DNA of 64,000 nt, from NCBI GenBank assembly GCA_041391505.1, contig JAWKNW010000006.1:1-64000 (forward strand), given 5' to 3'. Positions 36,358 to 46,540 of the stretch are shown here, piece by piece; the first letter of the stretch is position 1; the number at the start of each line of letters is the position of its first letter. Both the position numbers and the translations under genes were made by a program. The stretch is from Rhodothermales bacterium. GTDB lineage: Bacteria; Bacteroidota; Rhodothermia; Rhodothermales; JAHQVL01. The notes beneath the pieces are model-generated. The model saw only the letters and a list, made by a program, of their open reading frames with translations, was not told where the DNA came from and did not search any database.

Positions 36358-37491
36358 ATGCGCGCATCCCGCAACACCCTGCCCGCCGTGCTGGCGGTAG
36401 CGCTTTTCCTGTTCGTATCCCTGGGCGCCACGGCGCCGCGCGACGACTACAAAACCCTGGAAGTGGGGCAGGCGGCGCCACCGTTCAGCCTCCCCGGCGT
36501 GGACGGCAAGACCTACACGCTGGACAGCTTCCGGAGCGCCGAGCTGCTGCTGGTCATCTTTACGTGCAACCATTGCCCGACGGCCCAGGCGTACGAGGAT
36601 CGCATCAAGACGCTCGTGACGGACTACGGCAGCCGGGGTGTCGCCGTCGTCGCCATCTCCCCGAACGACCCGTCCGCGGTGCGTCTCGATGAGCTGGGGT
36701 ACACGGACCTGAGCGATACCTTCGAGGAAATGCAGCTGCGGGCCGAGGACAAGGGCTACAACTTCCCGTATCTGTACGACGGCGAAACGCAATCCGTGTC
36801 CAAGGCCTACGGCCCGGTCGCCACGCCACACGCCTTCCTGTTCGACAAGAACCGTACGCTCCAATACGTCGGCCGCATCGACGACGAAGAGCGCATCGGC
36901 AAGGCGAAGAAACACGATCTGCGCGAGGCGCTGGATGCGATGCTGGCCGGCAAGCCGGTGCCCAACGCGACAACCAAGACATTCGGCTGCTCGGTCAAAT
37001 GGGCCGACAAGAGCGGCTCGGTGGAACGCGCGCTGGCGCGGTGGCAGGCGGAGCCGGTATCCGTCGAGCCCATCAACATCGAAGGCGTCCGGGAGCTGGC
37101 CCGGAACGACACCGACAAGCTGCGGGTCATCAACGTCTGGGCCACCTGGTGCGGCCCCTGCGTGACCGAAATGCCGGAGTTTGTCGACATCAACCGCATG
37201 TACCGCGGGCGCAAGTTCGAGCTGATCACGCTCAGCATCGACGGCCCGGGGGTCGAGGCGGACGTGCTGGCGACGCTGCAGCGCAACCATGTGTCCACGA
37301 AGAACTACTACTTCGGCCAGGAAGAGGCCTACGACCTCATCGAGGCGCTCGATCCCGCGTGGCAGGGACCCATTCCGTACACGATCCTGATCAAGCCGGG
37401 CGGGGAGGTCGCGTTCCGGCAGGTGAGCACGATCGACCCGCTCGAACTCAAGCGGGAGATCGTGAAGCAGATCGGTCGCTACTACGATTGA
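36358..37491 (+). CDS. exported double thioredoxin-fold protein (redoxin + TlpA-like)
   Basis: 377 residues with a signal peptide (LPAVLAVALFLFVSLGATA). Two thioredoxin-like domains: the first (~35-200) looks like the AhpC/TSA-redoxin type with C70-N-H-C73-P (FTCNHCPTAQAYEDRI) and GPVATPHAFLFD; the second (~235-375) is TlpA/ResA-like with WATWCGPC (Cys265, Cys268) and IPYTILIKPGG (cis-Pro). Both carry two cysteines, so the protein could relay electrons between its own halves or serve as a periplasmic peroxidase with built-in reductase. The fusion is found in planctomycete and Bacteroidota genomes; its function is not settled. Confidence 0.85.
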   Translation: MRASRNTLPAVLAVALFLFVSLGATAPRDDYKTLEVGQAAPPFSLPGVDGKTYTLDSFRSAELLLVIFTCNHCPTAQAYEDRIKTLVTDYGSRGVAVVAISPNDPSAVRLDELGYTDLSDTFEEMQLRAEDKGYNFPYLYDGETQSVSKAYGPVATPHAFLFDKNRTLQYVGRIDDEERIGKAKKHDLREALDAMLAGKPVPNATTKTFGCSVKWADKSGSVERALARWQAEPVSVEPINIEGVRELARNDTDKLRVINVWATWCGPCVTEMPEFVDINRMYRGRKFELITLSIDGPGVEADVLATLQRNHVSTKNYYFGQEEAYDLIEALDPAWQGPIPYTILIKPGGEVAFRQVSTIDPLELKREIVKQIGRYYD

Positions 37492-37568
37492 TGATACTAC
37501 GATTGATGTTTTGCCGTGTAGCCCGTACACTGATTAGTCCCTGATACATCCAGACAGCCAACGCTATC

Positions 37569-38441
37569 ATGAAAGCCCATGCACACACGCGCCGGTCGGC
37601 CATAAAAAAAATCGCCGGCGCCGCTGCCATCGTCTCCACAACCGGATTCAGCTCCGAATACGACCGCCAGAAGGCGTTCACCCTGAAGGGCAATATCAAT
37701 CATTCGGTGGCGCGGTGGTGCTTCCGGGACTTCTCGGTGGCGGACCTCGCGAAAAACGCGAAGGAGATGGGGATCACGTCGGTCGAGATTCTCGCCCCCA
37801 GCGACTTCGGGCCGCTGCTCGAACTCGGGATGACCTGCGAGATGTCCACCGGCCCCGGCTCGATCAGCGAAAACATCAACAACCCGAAGCTGCACGACGA
37901 GCTCGTCGCCGGCTACCTGACCCGCATCGATGAAGTGGCCGACGCCGGCTTCAAGAAGCTGATCATGTTCTCGGGCAACCGCGCCGGCATGGACGACTAT
38001 GTCGGCATGCGCAACTGCGCCACCGCCATCAAGCGGATCGTGGGACATGCCGAAAAACGCGGCGTCCTGCTCTGCATGGAACTGCTCAACAGCAAGGTCA
38101 ACCACCGGGACTACATGTGCGACCACACCGAATGGGGCGTCGCGCTGGTTGATATGGTCGGGTCGGACCACTTCAAGCTGCTGTACGATATCTACCACAT
38201 GCAGATCATGGAAGGCGATATCATCCGCAATATCCAGGACTATCACGACTATTTCGGCCACTACCACACGGCCGGCAACCCGGGCCGCAACGAGCTCGAC
38301 GATACGCAGGAAATCTATTACCCGGCGATCATGCGAGCCATCGTCGAGACCGGGTACGAAGGCTACGTCGCGCACGAATTCGTGCCGACCCGCGACCCGA
38401 TGACCTCGCTGCGGCAGGCCGTCGAAGTCTGCGATGTCTGA
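37569..38441 (+). CDS. TIM-barrel sugar isomerase/epimerase (hydroxypyruvate isomerase-like), Tat-type leader
   Basis: 290 residues. Start MKAHAHTRRSAIKKIAGAAAIV resembles a twin-arginine signal. The body is the xylose-isomerase-like TIM barrel of the Hyi/IolE group: ITSVEILAPSDF, GVLLCMELLNSKVNH (metal Glu), FKLLYDIYHMQIMEGD (Asp-x-x-His metal site), HYHTAGNPGRNEL and YVAHEFVPTRDP (final metal Glu). The motif set matches hydroxypyruvate isomerases, which normally are cytoplasmic, so the apparent export signal is of note. The substrate may be hydroxypyruvate or a keto-sugar. Ends with a strong terminator at 38478-38522. Confidence 0.88.
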   Translation: MKAHAHTRRSAIKKIAGAAAIVSTTGFSSEYDRQKAFTLKGNINHSVARWCFRDFSVADLAKNAKEMGITSVEILAPSDFGPLLELGMTCEMSTGPGSISENINNPKLHDELVAGYLTRIDEVADAGFKKLIMFSGNRAGMDDYVGMRNCATAIKRIVGHAEKRGVLLCMELLNSKVNHRDYMCDHTEWGVALVDMVGSDHFKLLYDIYHMQIMEGDIIRNIQDYHDYFGHYHTAGNPGRNELDDTQEIYYPAIMRAIVETGYEGYVAHEFVPTRDPMTSLRQAVEVCDV

Positions 38442-38477
38442 TTCGGGATCCGGATCCCTGGACCTGACGTAGGGATG

Positions 38478-38522
38478 GGGTGCGTCATCCCGCGCAACGG
38501 CGCGGGGCGACGCACCCTTTTT
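38478..38522 (+). terminator. Rho-independent terminator after the isomerase gene
   Basis: GGGTGCGTC (38478-38486) pairs with GACGCACCC (38509-38517), with a further inner CCGCGC/GCGCGG stem, then five T residues. The next gene starts 24 bases later. Confidence 0.85.
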
Positions 38523-38545
38523 ACTTCAACCTGACGCTATCGCTC

Positions 38546-39241
38546 ATGCAAGATTACGCCTATTCCCGCTCCACGCCGGTTGCCCAGGTCGGCGTCGACG
38601 AGCGTGCCGACTTCATCATGCGGACGTATGTCCACCTCTTTGCCGCCATGCTGGGTTTTGCCCTGATCGAAGTCGCCCTGTTCAAGACGGGGCTGGCCGC
38701 GACCATAGCGACGGCGATGCTGAGCGTCAACTGGCTGCTCGTGCTCGGCGGCTTCATGATCGTGGGATGGTTCGCGAGCCGTACGGCCATGCAGGCGCAA
38801 TCTACCGCGTCGCAGTACGGCGCCCTCGCGGCCTTCGTGGCCGCCGAAGCGGTGCTGTTCGTGCCGATGCTCTACATCGCCGACCTCACGGCGCCCGGCG
38901 TCATCAACAGCGCGGCGATCGTCACGCTCCTCGGCTTCGCCGGCCTGACGGCCGTCGCCATCACCACCCGAAAGGACTTCTCGTTTCTCGGCGGCATCCT
39001 GCGCTGGGGTTTTATCGTCGCCCTCGTACTGATCGTGGCCGGCGTCTTGTTCGGTTTTGAACTGGGGACGTTTTTCTCCGTGGGGATGGTCGCCCTCGCC
39101 GGCGGGGCGGTGTTGTACGACACGTCCAACGTGCTGCATCACTATCCCCAGGATCGCCACGTCGCGGCGGCGCTCTCGCTGTTCGCCTCGGTGGCCCTGA
39201 TGTTCTGGTACATCCTGCGCCTGTTCATGTCGCGCCGCTGA
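38546..39241 (+). CDS. Bax inhibitor-1/YccA family membrane protein
   Basis: 231 residues from the ATG at 38546 (MQDYAYSRSTPVAQVGVDERADFIMRTYVHL). Seven hydrophobic helices and the family pattern: FIMRTYVHLFAAMLGFALIE at the first helix, an aromatic/Gly-rich central part, ALAGGAVLYDTSNVLHHYP (conserved Asp in helix 6), and ASVALMFWYILRLFMSRR at the end. Members form pH-sensitive calcium leak channels or act as FtsH-regulated membrane proteins in bacteria. Between two terminators, so a single-gene unit. Confidence 0.9.
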   Translation: MQDYAYSRSTPVAQVGVDERADFIMRTYVHLFAAMLGFALIEVALFKTGLAATIATAMLSVNWLLVLGGFMIVGWFASRTAMQAQSTASQYGALAAFVAAEAVLFVPMLYIADLTAPGVINSAAIVTLLGFAGLTAVAITTRKDFSFLGGILRWGFIVALVLIVAGVLFGFELGTFFSVGMVALAGGAVLYDTSNVLHHYPQDRHVAAALSLFASVALMFWYILRLFMSRR

Positions 39242-39275
39242 CATCGAAACGGGGCATGCTAGCACCGCATTCGGT

Positions 39276-39310
39276 AAGGGTGAGTCCGTGCCCGGGCTCA
39301 CCCTTTTTTT
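39276..39310 (+). terminator. Rho-independent terminator after the Bax inhibitor-like gene
   Basis: AAGGGTGAG (39276-39284) pairs with CTCACCCTT (39296-39304), followed by T residues to 39310. Confidence 0.9.
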
Positions 39311-39385
39311 GTTTTCGCCCACGTGTAACGATCCCCGCGGCCCCGAGACCCATCGATGCCCCGCCGCTCACGCATCCACGCCGGC

Positions 39386-40485
39386 ATGTCCCGTATCGCG
39401 CTCCTCTTCCTCGTTCTCTTCGCCGCGCGCGGCCTCGCTGCGCAGCAAGCGCCCGAACTGCGGGGGTGGGCGACCAACACGCAGAAGCGCTCGATCGAAT
39501 GGGGCGAACTGATGTCGGGCGGACCGCCGAAAGACGGCATTCCGGCCATCGACACGCCGCGCTTCGTCTCCCAGGAAGCGGCCTCGGCATGGATCGAACC
39601 GCAGGAGCCGGTGATCGCCGTCGCCATCGACGGGCAGGCGAGGGCCTATCCGCTCCAGATCCTCACGTGGCACGAGATCGTGAACGACGAACTCGCCGGC
39701 GTGCCCGTGGCGGTCACCTTCTGCCCGCTGTGTTATGCCGCCGTCGCCTACGATCGGCGCGTGGGAGACCGGACCTACCGGTTCGGGGTATCGGGGATGC
39801 TGCGGTACTCGGACATGATCATGTTCGACCGCGAAACCGAGTCCTTCTGGCAGCAGCTCACAGGGGAAGGCATCGTGGGGGACCTGACCGGCGCGCACCT
39901 GACGCCCATTCCCGCGCAGATCGTCTCGTTCAAGCAGTTCCGGGCCAGTTATCCCACCGGCGACGTCCTCTCGCGCGAGACGGGGCATCAGCGCGACTAC
40001 GGCCGGAATCCCTACGCCGGCTACGACGACATCGACCAGCGTCCGTTTTTATACCGGGGCCCGGACGACCCGCGCCTCAGACCGATGGAGAAGGTGGTGA
40101 CCGTGCACATCGGCGACGCGTTTCAGGCCTATCCCTACGGCATCACGCGTAAAGCCGGCGTCATCAACGACACCGTCGAGGACGTCGCGCTGGTGGTATT
40201 CCACGGGAAAGGGGCCGTTTCCGCGCTCGATGCGTCGTCCATCGCCGATTCGCGGGAGGTGGGGACGACGGGGTGTTCAACCGCGCGATCGATGGGCGGG
40301 TGTTGACGTTTCGCTACGAGCGGGACCGGTTCGTCGACAACGAAACCGGGAGCGTCTGGACCGTCACGGGGCGCGCGGTGCAGGGCGCGCTGGCCGGCGC
40401 GCAGCTCGAGGCGGTGCCGCACGGCAATTATTTCGCGTTCGCCTGGTTCGCCTTTCGCCCTGATACCCGCGTCTACGCGCCGTGA
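39386..40485 (+). pseudogene. DUF3179 family exported protein, broken by a one-base frameshift
   Basis: The ATG at 39386 opens a signal peptide (MSRIALLFLVLFAARGLAAQ). The frame then reads a normal DUF3179 protein (RAYPLQILTWHEIVNDELAG, VAVTFCPLCYAAVAYDR with the conserved C-P-L-C, FGVSGMLRYSDMIMFDRETES) up to about 40270, then drops into the wrong frame and stops at 40306. The missing C-terminus continues in the -1 frame (VFNRAIDGRVLTFRYERDRF, DNETGSVWTV, HGNYFAFAWFAFRPDTRVY) to 40485, exactly as the family demands. The shift lies at a GGGG run (40270-40273), where a fifth G would restore the frame. Either a sequencing indel, a young pseudogene, or less likely -1 slippage. The function of DUF3179 is unknown. 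Confidence 0.85.
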
Positions 40486-40489
40486 GGTG

Positions 40490-42192
40490 TCATCGGGTGA
40501 CGATAAACGCGGCGCGGACCTCCTCGCTTTCCGCGTAGCCGTACCGGATGGCGCGGGCGCGCACGATGGTCGTACCGATCGGCAGCGCGATGGGGTGGCT
40601 GTAGAGCAGCCATCGCGTGGGTTGGCTGTCGCCCAGAGCGTACGCGATCGAGGCGCCCTGGGTCGGGCTCTGCATCATGAGCAGGACCGGGGCCGTGAAG
40701 ACCCCGCCGGCCGGCGTCGCTTCCGGGGCGATAAAATTCGCCGCGTTCGGGATGAACGCCGGCGGTTGCGTCCGAGGCTGGACGCCCCCGGGCCACATCT
40801 GCGCCACCATGATCTCTTCCGAGACCTCGCCGAGGTCGCCCGTCGTCGTGCGCCAGGTATCGAGGGCGGACCTCAGCCGGGCCTTTACGGCGCCATAGGC
40901 CGGATCGTCCGCGAGGTTGCGGATCTCGTGGGGTCGGCCTCCGTGTCGTACAGCTCCTCGGGCGGTCTGGATGAGCGAAACCACAGCTTTTGCGCCCCGG
41001 TCAGGCGGTTCTCCGCATGGAAGCGCAGGAGCAGCTTCATGGTCTCGTTCCGGTTTTCGTAGGGGAGGAACTGGACGTAGGGGAGGTCGGGGTAAAAGTT
41101 CTGGATGTACTTGAACCGGCGATCGCGCACGGCGCGCACCCGGTCGTAGGCCTCGTCGTGCCGGTCGCGCGCGGCGAAGACCACATCGCGTGCCGGCGTG
41201 TTGGTGCGGCCGAGGAAGGGCCGGCCCTGCAGGTGCACGGGCAGCGGGACGCCGGCGATCGCCAGCACCGTCGGCGCCAGATCGATCGCGCTGACGAGCT
41301 GGTCGTCGACGCCGCCGCCGGCGAGCCGGCCCGGCCAGCGGACGATCAGCGGAATGTGGAGGCCGGAATCGTAGAGCCAGCGTTTGGCGCGCGGCATGCC
41401 GTCGCCGTGGTCGCTCCAGAACATCACGATGGTGTTGTTCGCGAGCCCTTCGGCGCGGAGGTCGTCCAGGATCATCCCCACCCAGTCGTCCATCGCCGCG
41501 ATGTTGTCGTACATCCGCGCCAGATCCTCCCGGACGACCGGCTCGTCGGGGTAGTAGGGCGGTACCGTGACGAGCGCGGTGTCGGTGACGATCGGCTGGC
41601 CGTCGCGGGGCCACACCCGCGACTCGTGCGTGCCGGTGTAGTTGAACACGCTGAAGAACGGCTGGTCCTGGTTGGGGCGGTTGCGCCAGTGGGCGGCCGG
41701 CCCGGATTCATCCCACGCCGTCAGCGGCTGCCGCTGGTCGCCGATGGGCGCAAACTGATAGTCCGTTTTTGCATTGTTCGTCGTGTAGTAGCCGGCGGCG
41801 CGCAGGTACTCGGTGAAGGCCTTGACATGGGGGGGCGGTACGGCCGAGTAGGGCGTGGGCAGCCCCTCCGCTTCGTGCGACGTGCGGTGATGGTGCGTGC
41901 CGATCGTCGTCTGGTACATCCCCGTGATGATCGCGGAGCGGCTGGGGGCGCAGACGGCGGCGGTGGTGAACACGCGCGTATAGCGCACGCCTTCGTTGGC
42001 CAGGCGGTCGAGGTTCGGAGTCCGGGCCACGGCGTCGCCGTAGGCGCCGAGATGTGGACTCATGTCCTCGACCGATATCCAGACGATATTCGGCTGCTGG
42101 GCCTGGGCGGTGAACGATACCGTCAGACACAGCGCGGCCAGCGCGAGCGTCCGATGGAGACGCCGGCGGGTCGCACGGGTCAGGTTGCGCAT
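40490..42192 (-). pseudogene. exported sulfatase with C-terminal beta domain, broken by a one-base frameshift
   Basis: Signal peptide (RTLALAALCLTVSFTAQAQ) then a sulfatase: PNIVWISVEDMSPHLGAYGD (metal site), C81-A-P-S-R (formylglycine motif), FWSDHGDGMPRAKRWLYDSG. At EELYDTEADP (minus strand, + positions 40930-40933, a run of four C on the coding strand) the frame shifts and stops at 40885. One extra C restores DPHEIRNLADDPAYGAV, the standard sulfatase continuation, and the frame then stays open to 40490, adding a beta domain like the chitobiase C-terminal type (AIRYGYAESEEVRAAFIVTR). The same kind of loss, one base from a 4-base G/C run, affects the neighbouring DUF3179 gene 660 bases away. 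The heparan/N-sulfoglucosamine type of sulfatase is the closest in look. Confidence 0.85.
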
Positions 42193-42216
42193 GGGCTGGG
42201 TGGAGGCCGGCCGGCG

Positions 42217-43467
<1,251 letters not shown>

Positions 43468-43607
43468 GGTATATGAACGCGTAGCTGCGTGATGTCGGGT
43501 GAGGGAATGCGCCTCTAATGTACGTACGCCCCCCGTCGTTCCCTAGGTCCGCGTGGCAGGAAATGCAGGGATTGGACGCGCGCGAAGATGTGCCGGTGCC
43601 GGCCGGC

Positions 43608-45701
43608 TCAGGCGTTGCTCTGCGAAAGCTCGCTGGCGAGGCGCGCGACACGGAGCCGGCTCGCGTGTTCGATCTCCTGGTTCAGCTTCGAGCGCGAAAG
43701 GGGCAGCGGAAGCACGCCGTCGAAGCCCAGCGCCCGGCAGCGTTCGACCTCCTCGGGCCAGGTATGCACGGAGAGGGCGAGGACGTAGGGCGCCGGATGG
43801 CCGGACTCCGAGGGCCGGTTGAGCTGGGTGCAGGCGCTGCCGCTCGTATGGGCGAGCCGCAATTCGACGAGGATGAGGTCGTAGGCCTTGCGCTCCAGGC
43901 TGTCGCGCAGCCCCTGGCAGGAGCTGGCCACGTCGGGGTGGTACCCGAGCGTTTCCAGGATGCGCGCGATCATGCTCAGATGCGTCGCGTTGCTGTCGGC
44001 GATGAGGATGTTGAGCGGGTAGATGTCCGCCATCTGCGCGGCGTGAATGGCGCACGCCGACGCCGGCGGGCAAAGCAGGTCGGACAGCGCCTCCGTGAGT
44101 GCGCCCCGGCTGATGGGATGGCTCACCAGCTTGTACTGCTGCATCTCGGGCACCGCCTTGCGGGTCCCGTGCGGCACGAGCAGCATGGACGGCACCGTGT
44201 CCGGCAACAGCTCGCGCAGCGGCTTGTGCGGCGTCCCCGTGGCGCGGATGGCCCGGTAGTCGACGACCAGCAGGTCAATGGCGTCCCGGGCGATACGCTC
44301 CTCGAGGTCGGTCAACTCGGTCGTGGTATCGACCGTGAGCCCGTAGTGCGCGAGCCGGTCGCCCACGAGGTCGGCCATGACGGGGTTCGGGTCGACGACC
44401 AGCACACGCTGGCCGGCGATGCCGAGCGGCGTCGGCTCCGGCGATACCTCCTCGGCCTCGCGGGCCACCACGGTGAAGCTGAAGGTCGACCCTTCGTGCA
44501 GCCGGCTCTCGACCTCGATCTGTCCCCCCATTAACTCGCACAACTTCTTGCTCAGCGCGAGGCCGAGGCCCGTGCCGCCGAATCGCCGCGTCGTGGAGGA
44601 GTCGACCTGGCTGTAGGACTTGAAGAGTCGGTCGAGACGGTCTGGCGGGATGCCGATCCCTGAATCCCGCACCGAGATTTTAAGCTCGTTGCCGGCTTCG
44701 GTCTGGCCAGTACGCTGGTATTCGACGATCACCTGGCCGGCTTCGGTGAACTTGATGGCGTTGTTGACCAGGTTGAGCACGATCTGCCGGAGGCGCGTCG
44801 GGTCGCCGACGACCCATTCCGGGGCGTCCGGGGCGATGCGCAGTCCGAGGCCGAGTTCCTTTTTGTCCGCCGTGAACGAGAGGGTGTCGAGCGCTTCCTC
44901 GATGCAGGTGATGATATTGAAGGGGATGGCTTCGACGGCCATCTCGCCGGCCTCGATCTTCGAGAAATCGAGGATCTCGTTGATGATCGTGATGAGACTC
45001 TCGCCGCTGGTCCTGATCGTCTCCACATACTCCTTCTGCTCGGCGGACAGCTCGGTGTCGGAGAGCAGGCTCGCCATCCCGATCACCCCGTTCATCGGCG
45101 TGCGGATCTCGTGGCTCATGTTCGCCAGGAACGAGGTCTTCGCCTGGTTGGCCTCCTCGGCGTGGAGTTTCGATTCGAGGAGTTCGCGTGTGCGTTCCTC
45201 CACCTGCTGCTCGAAAAAGTCGCGCGCCTGGCGCAGCTCCCGGGTTTTGCGCTCGAGTTCGGAGGCGAGCTGATCCTTCTCGCGCACGAGCATCTGCATG
45301 GGCTGCAGCACCATCATGAGGTCGGGCAGCGAGTCGTGCGGCGCGAAGAGGCTCAGCTTGAGGTTGAATTTCTGGAAGTCCCCCCGTTCGTTCAGAATCG
45401 GCGAGCCGATCAGGAAAAGCAGGTTGGCATCCTCGTCGTGGAGGACCTGGTAGCGGAAGGAGAGGGGGACCGAGCGGGACGTAAGCACCAGCGCGGCATT
45501 CGTGGCCTGCCGCAGGTTGTCGAACAGCAGCGGGATCTTCGGGCGCTGAATCTCGAAGAGGGCGGTGAGCGAACTGCCGGTGCGTATCGGTTCGATCACG
45601 CTGGCGAGCGAAGGGCCATACTGAACGATGGACAACTTCTGGTCGACAACGAGATGAAACGGAAAGGCCCTACCGAAGAGGTGGTATGCGAGCGTGTGCA
45701 C
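43608..45701 (-). CDS. HNOBA-domain hybrid histidine kinase with two degenerate receivers
   Basis: 697 residues, GTG start at 45701. Order: HNOBA (H-NOX-associated) domain (~10-135; FPFHLVVDQKLSIVQYGPSL), coiled coil (~140-185), HisKA with His197 (LANMSHEIRTPMNGVIGMA), HATPase (DSGIGIPPDRLDRLF, FGGTGLGLALSKKL), then two receiver-like domains. The first keeps an Asp (LLVVDYR) but has D-P in place of the acidic pair; the second has Glu where the phosphorylated Asp should be (YDLILVEL) and D-S in the acidic pair. So neither looks like a normal phosphoacceptor. No membrane segment: cytoplasmic. It starts 31 bases after the H-NOX gene and is surely its partner, reading heme ligand state. Confidence 0.9.
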   Translation of the reverse strand: MHTLAYHLFGRAFPFHLVVDQKLSIVQYGPSLASVIEPIRTGSSLTALFEIQRPKIPLLFDNLRQATNAALVLTSRSVPLSFRYQVLHDEDANLLFLIGSPILNERGDFQKFNLKLSLFAPHDSLPDLMMVLQPMQMLVREKDQLASELERKTRELRQARDFFEQQVEERTRELLESKLHAEEANQAKTSFLANMSHEIRTPMNGVIGMASLLSDTELSAEQKEYVETIRTSGESLITIINEILDFSKIEAGEMAVEAIPFNIITCIEEALDTLSFTADKKELGLGLRIAPDAPEWVVGDPTRLRQIVLNLVNNAIKFTEAGQVIVEYQRTGQTEAGNELKISVRDSGIGIPPDRLDRLFKSYSQVDSSTTRRFGGTGLGLALSKKLCELMGGQIEVESRLHEGSTFSFTVVAREAEEVSPEPTPLGIAGQRVLVVDPNPVMADLVGDRLAHYGLTVDTTTELTDLEERIARDAIDLLVVDYRAIRATGTPHKPLRELLPDTVPSMLLVPHGTRKAVPEMQQYKLVSHPISRGALTEALSDLLCPPASACAIHAAQMADIYPLNILIADSNATHLSMIARILETLGYHPDVASSCQGLRDSLERKAYDLILVELRLAHTSGSACTQLNRPSESGHPAPYVLALSVHTWPEEVERCRALGFDGVLPLPLSRSKLNQEIEHASRLRVARLASELSQSNA

Positions 45702-45732
45702 TGGTCACCCGGGAAAAGTGATGAGACCCGCT

Positions 45733-46329
45733 TCAGGCGCGATGGTACGCCGGCGACGTCGACGCGCCCGCCGATTCGGCCGGCGCGAAGGTCACGTGGA
45801 ATTCGTCGTGCCCGTCGCCTTCCCCGTACACGGCCGTCTGCTCGACGGTGCAGTGGACGGAGAGCATCTTGCCGAGGCCGCGGACCAGCCCGGCCACCAT
45901 CGGCGCGAGGAGTCCGCCGCGGCTGGACACGTAGTGCAGGGTGAGCGACTCGTCCGTCACGTCGGTGCACCAGAAGGACGGGGGTTGCAGCTCGGTAAAG
46001 GACTGCCCGATGCGCGTATGCATGTTGTCCAGGTTCATCAGGATCTCGGGCAACGTATCGCCGGCCATCTGGAGCAGGTGCCCGTAGTCGCTCCGCATGG
46101 CGAATCCGATCCAGTATTCGCCGATCGCTTCGAGCAGGGCGGGCACGGTGCGGCCCGTCGCCTGGGATGCCGCGACGACCAGGGAGACGGATACGTCGTC
46201 CGGGTACTGATCCATGCTGATGAATTCAGGCGCGTCGAATCCCGCTTCCGCCTTGATCTGCTGCCACGCAGGTTTTCCAAACGACGTTTCGATGTATTCC
46301 CGAATCGCCTTGTTTACCATGCCATACAT
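45733..46329 (-). CDS. H-NOX heme nitric-oxide-binding sensor protein
   Basis: 198 residues. H-NOX fold: MYGMVNKAIREYIETSFGK at the start, YPDDVSVSLVVAASQ, then the proximal heme ligand His104 in NLDNMHTRIG and the Y133-x-S135-x-R137 motif (HYVSSRGGL) that binds the heme propionates. There is no obvious distal Tyr for oxygen binding that can be assigned with certainty, so NO rather than O2 sensing is the default reading, as in other kinase-linked bacterial H-NOX proteins. A strong GGAGG lies seven bases before the ATG. The HNOBA kinase gene follows directly; such pairs control motility, biofilm or quorum sensing in other bacteria. Confidence 0.93.
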   Translation of the reverse strand: MYGMVNKAIREYIETSFGKPAWQQIKAEAGFDAPEFISMDQYPDDVSVSLVVAASQATGRTVPALLEAIGEYWIGFAMRSDYGHLLQMAGDTLPEILMNLDNMHTRIGQSFTELQPPSFWCTDVTDESLTLHYVSSRGGLLAPMVAGLVRGLGKMLSVHCTVEQTAVYGEGDGHDEFHVTFAPAESAGASTSPAYHRA

Positions 46330-46540
46330 AGGAAAGCCTCCTCGCCGGGTTGATGAATGCGCCGCACAGGTTGCCTTCTGGTATCGGCGCGGGGGGCAAG
46401 TCGCTTAAAGAACCCTGGATTTTGAAAACACCGCGAGGCCGGCGGCGGCGGGTCGGATTTTGCGCCTCGAACCGCTATTTTCCCGGGCACGCTCATCCGG
46501 GCCCGTCCGCTGCGGCGCCCATGCTCCTTGATCCTCATAC

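Noticed and set aside
40270..40273. Programmed -1 ribosomal frameshift in the DUF3179 gene
   Set aside because: No X-XXY-YYZ slippery heptamer or evident downstream pseudoknot; a similar break in the next gene makes an indel more likely.
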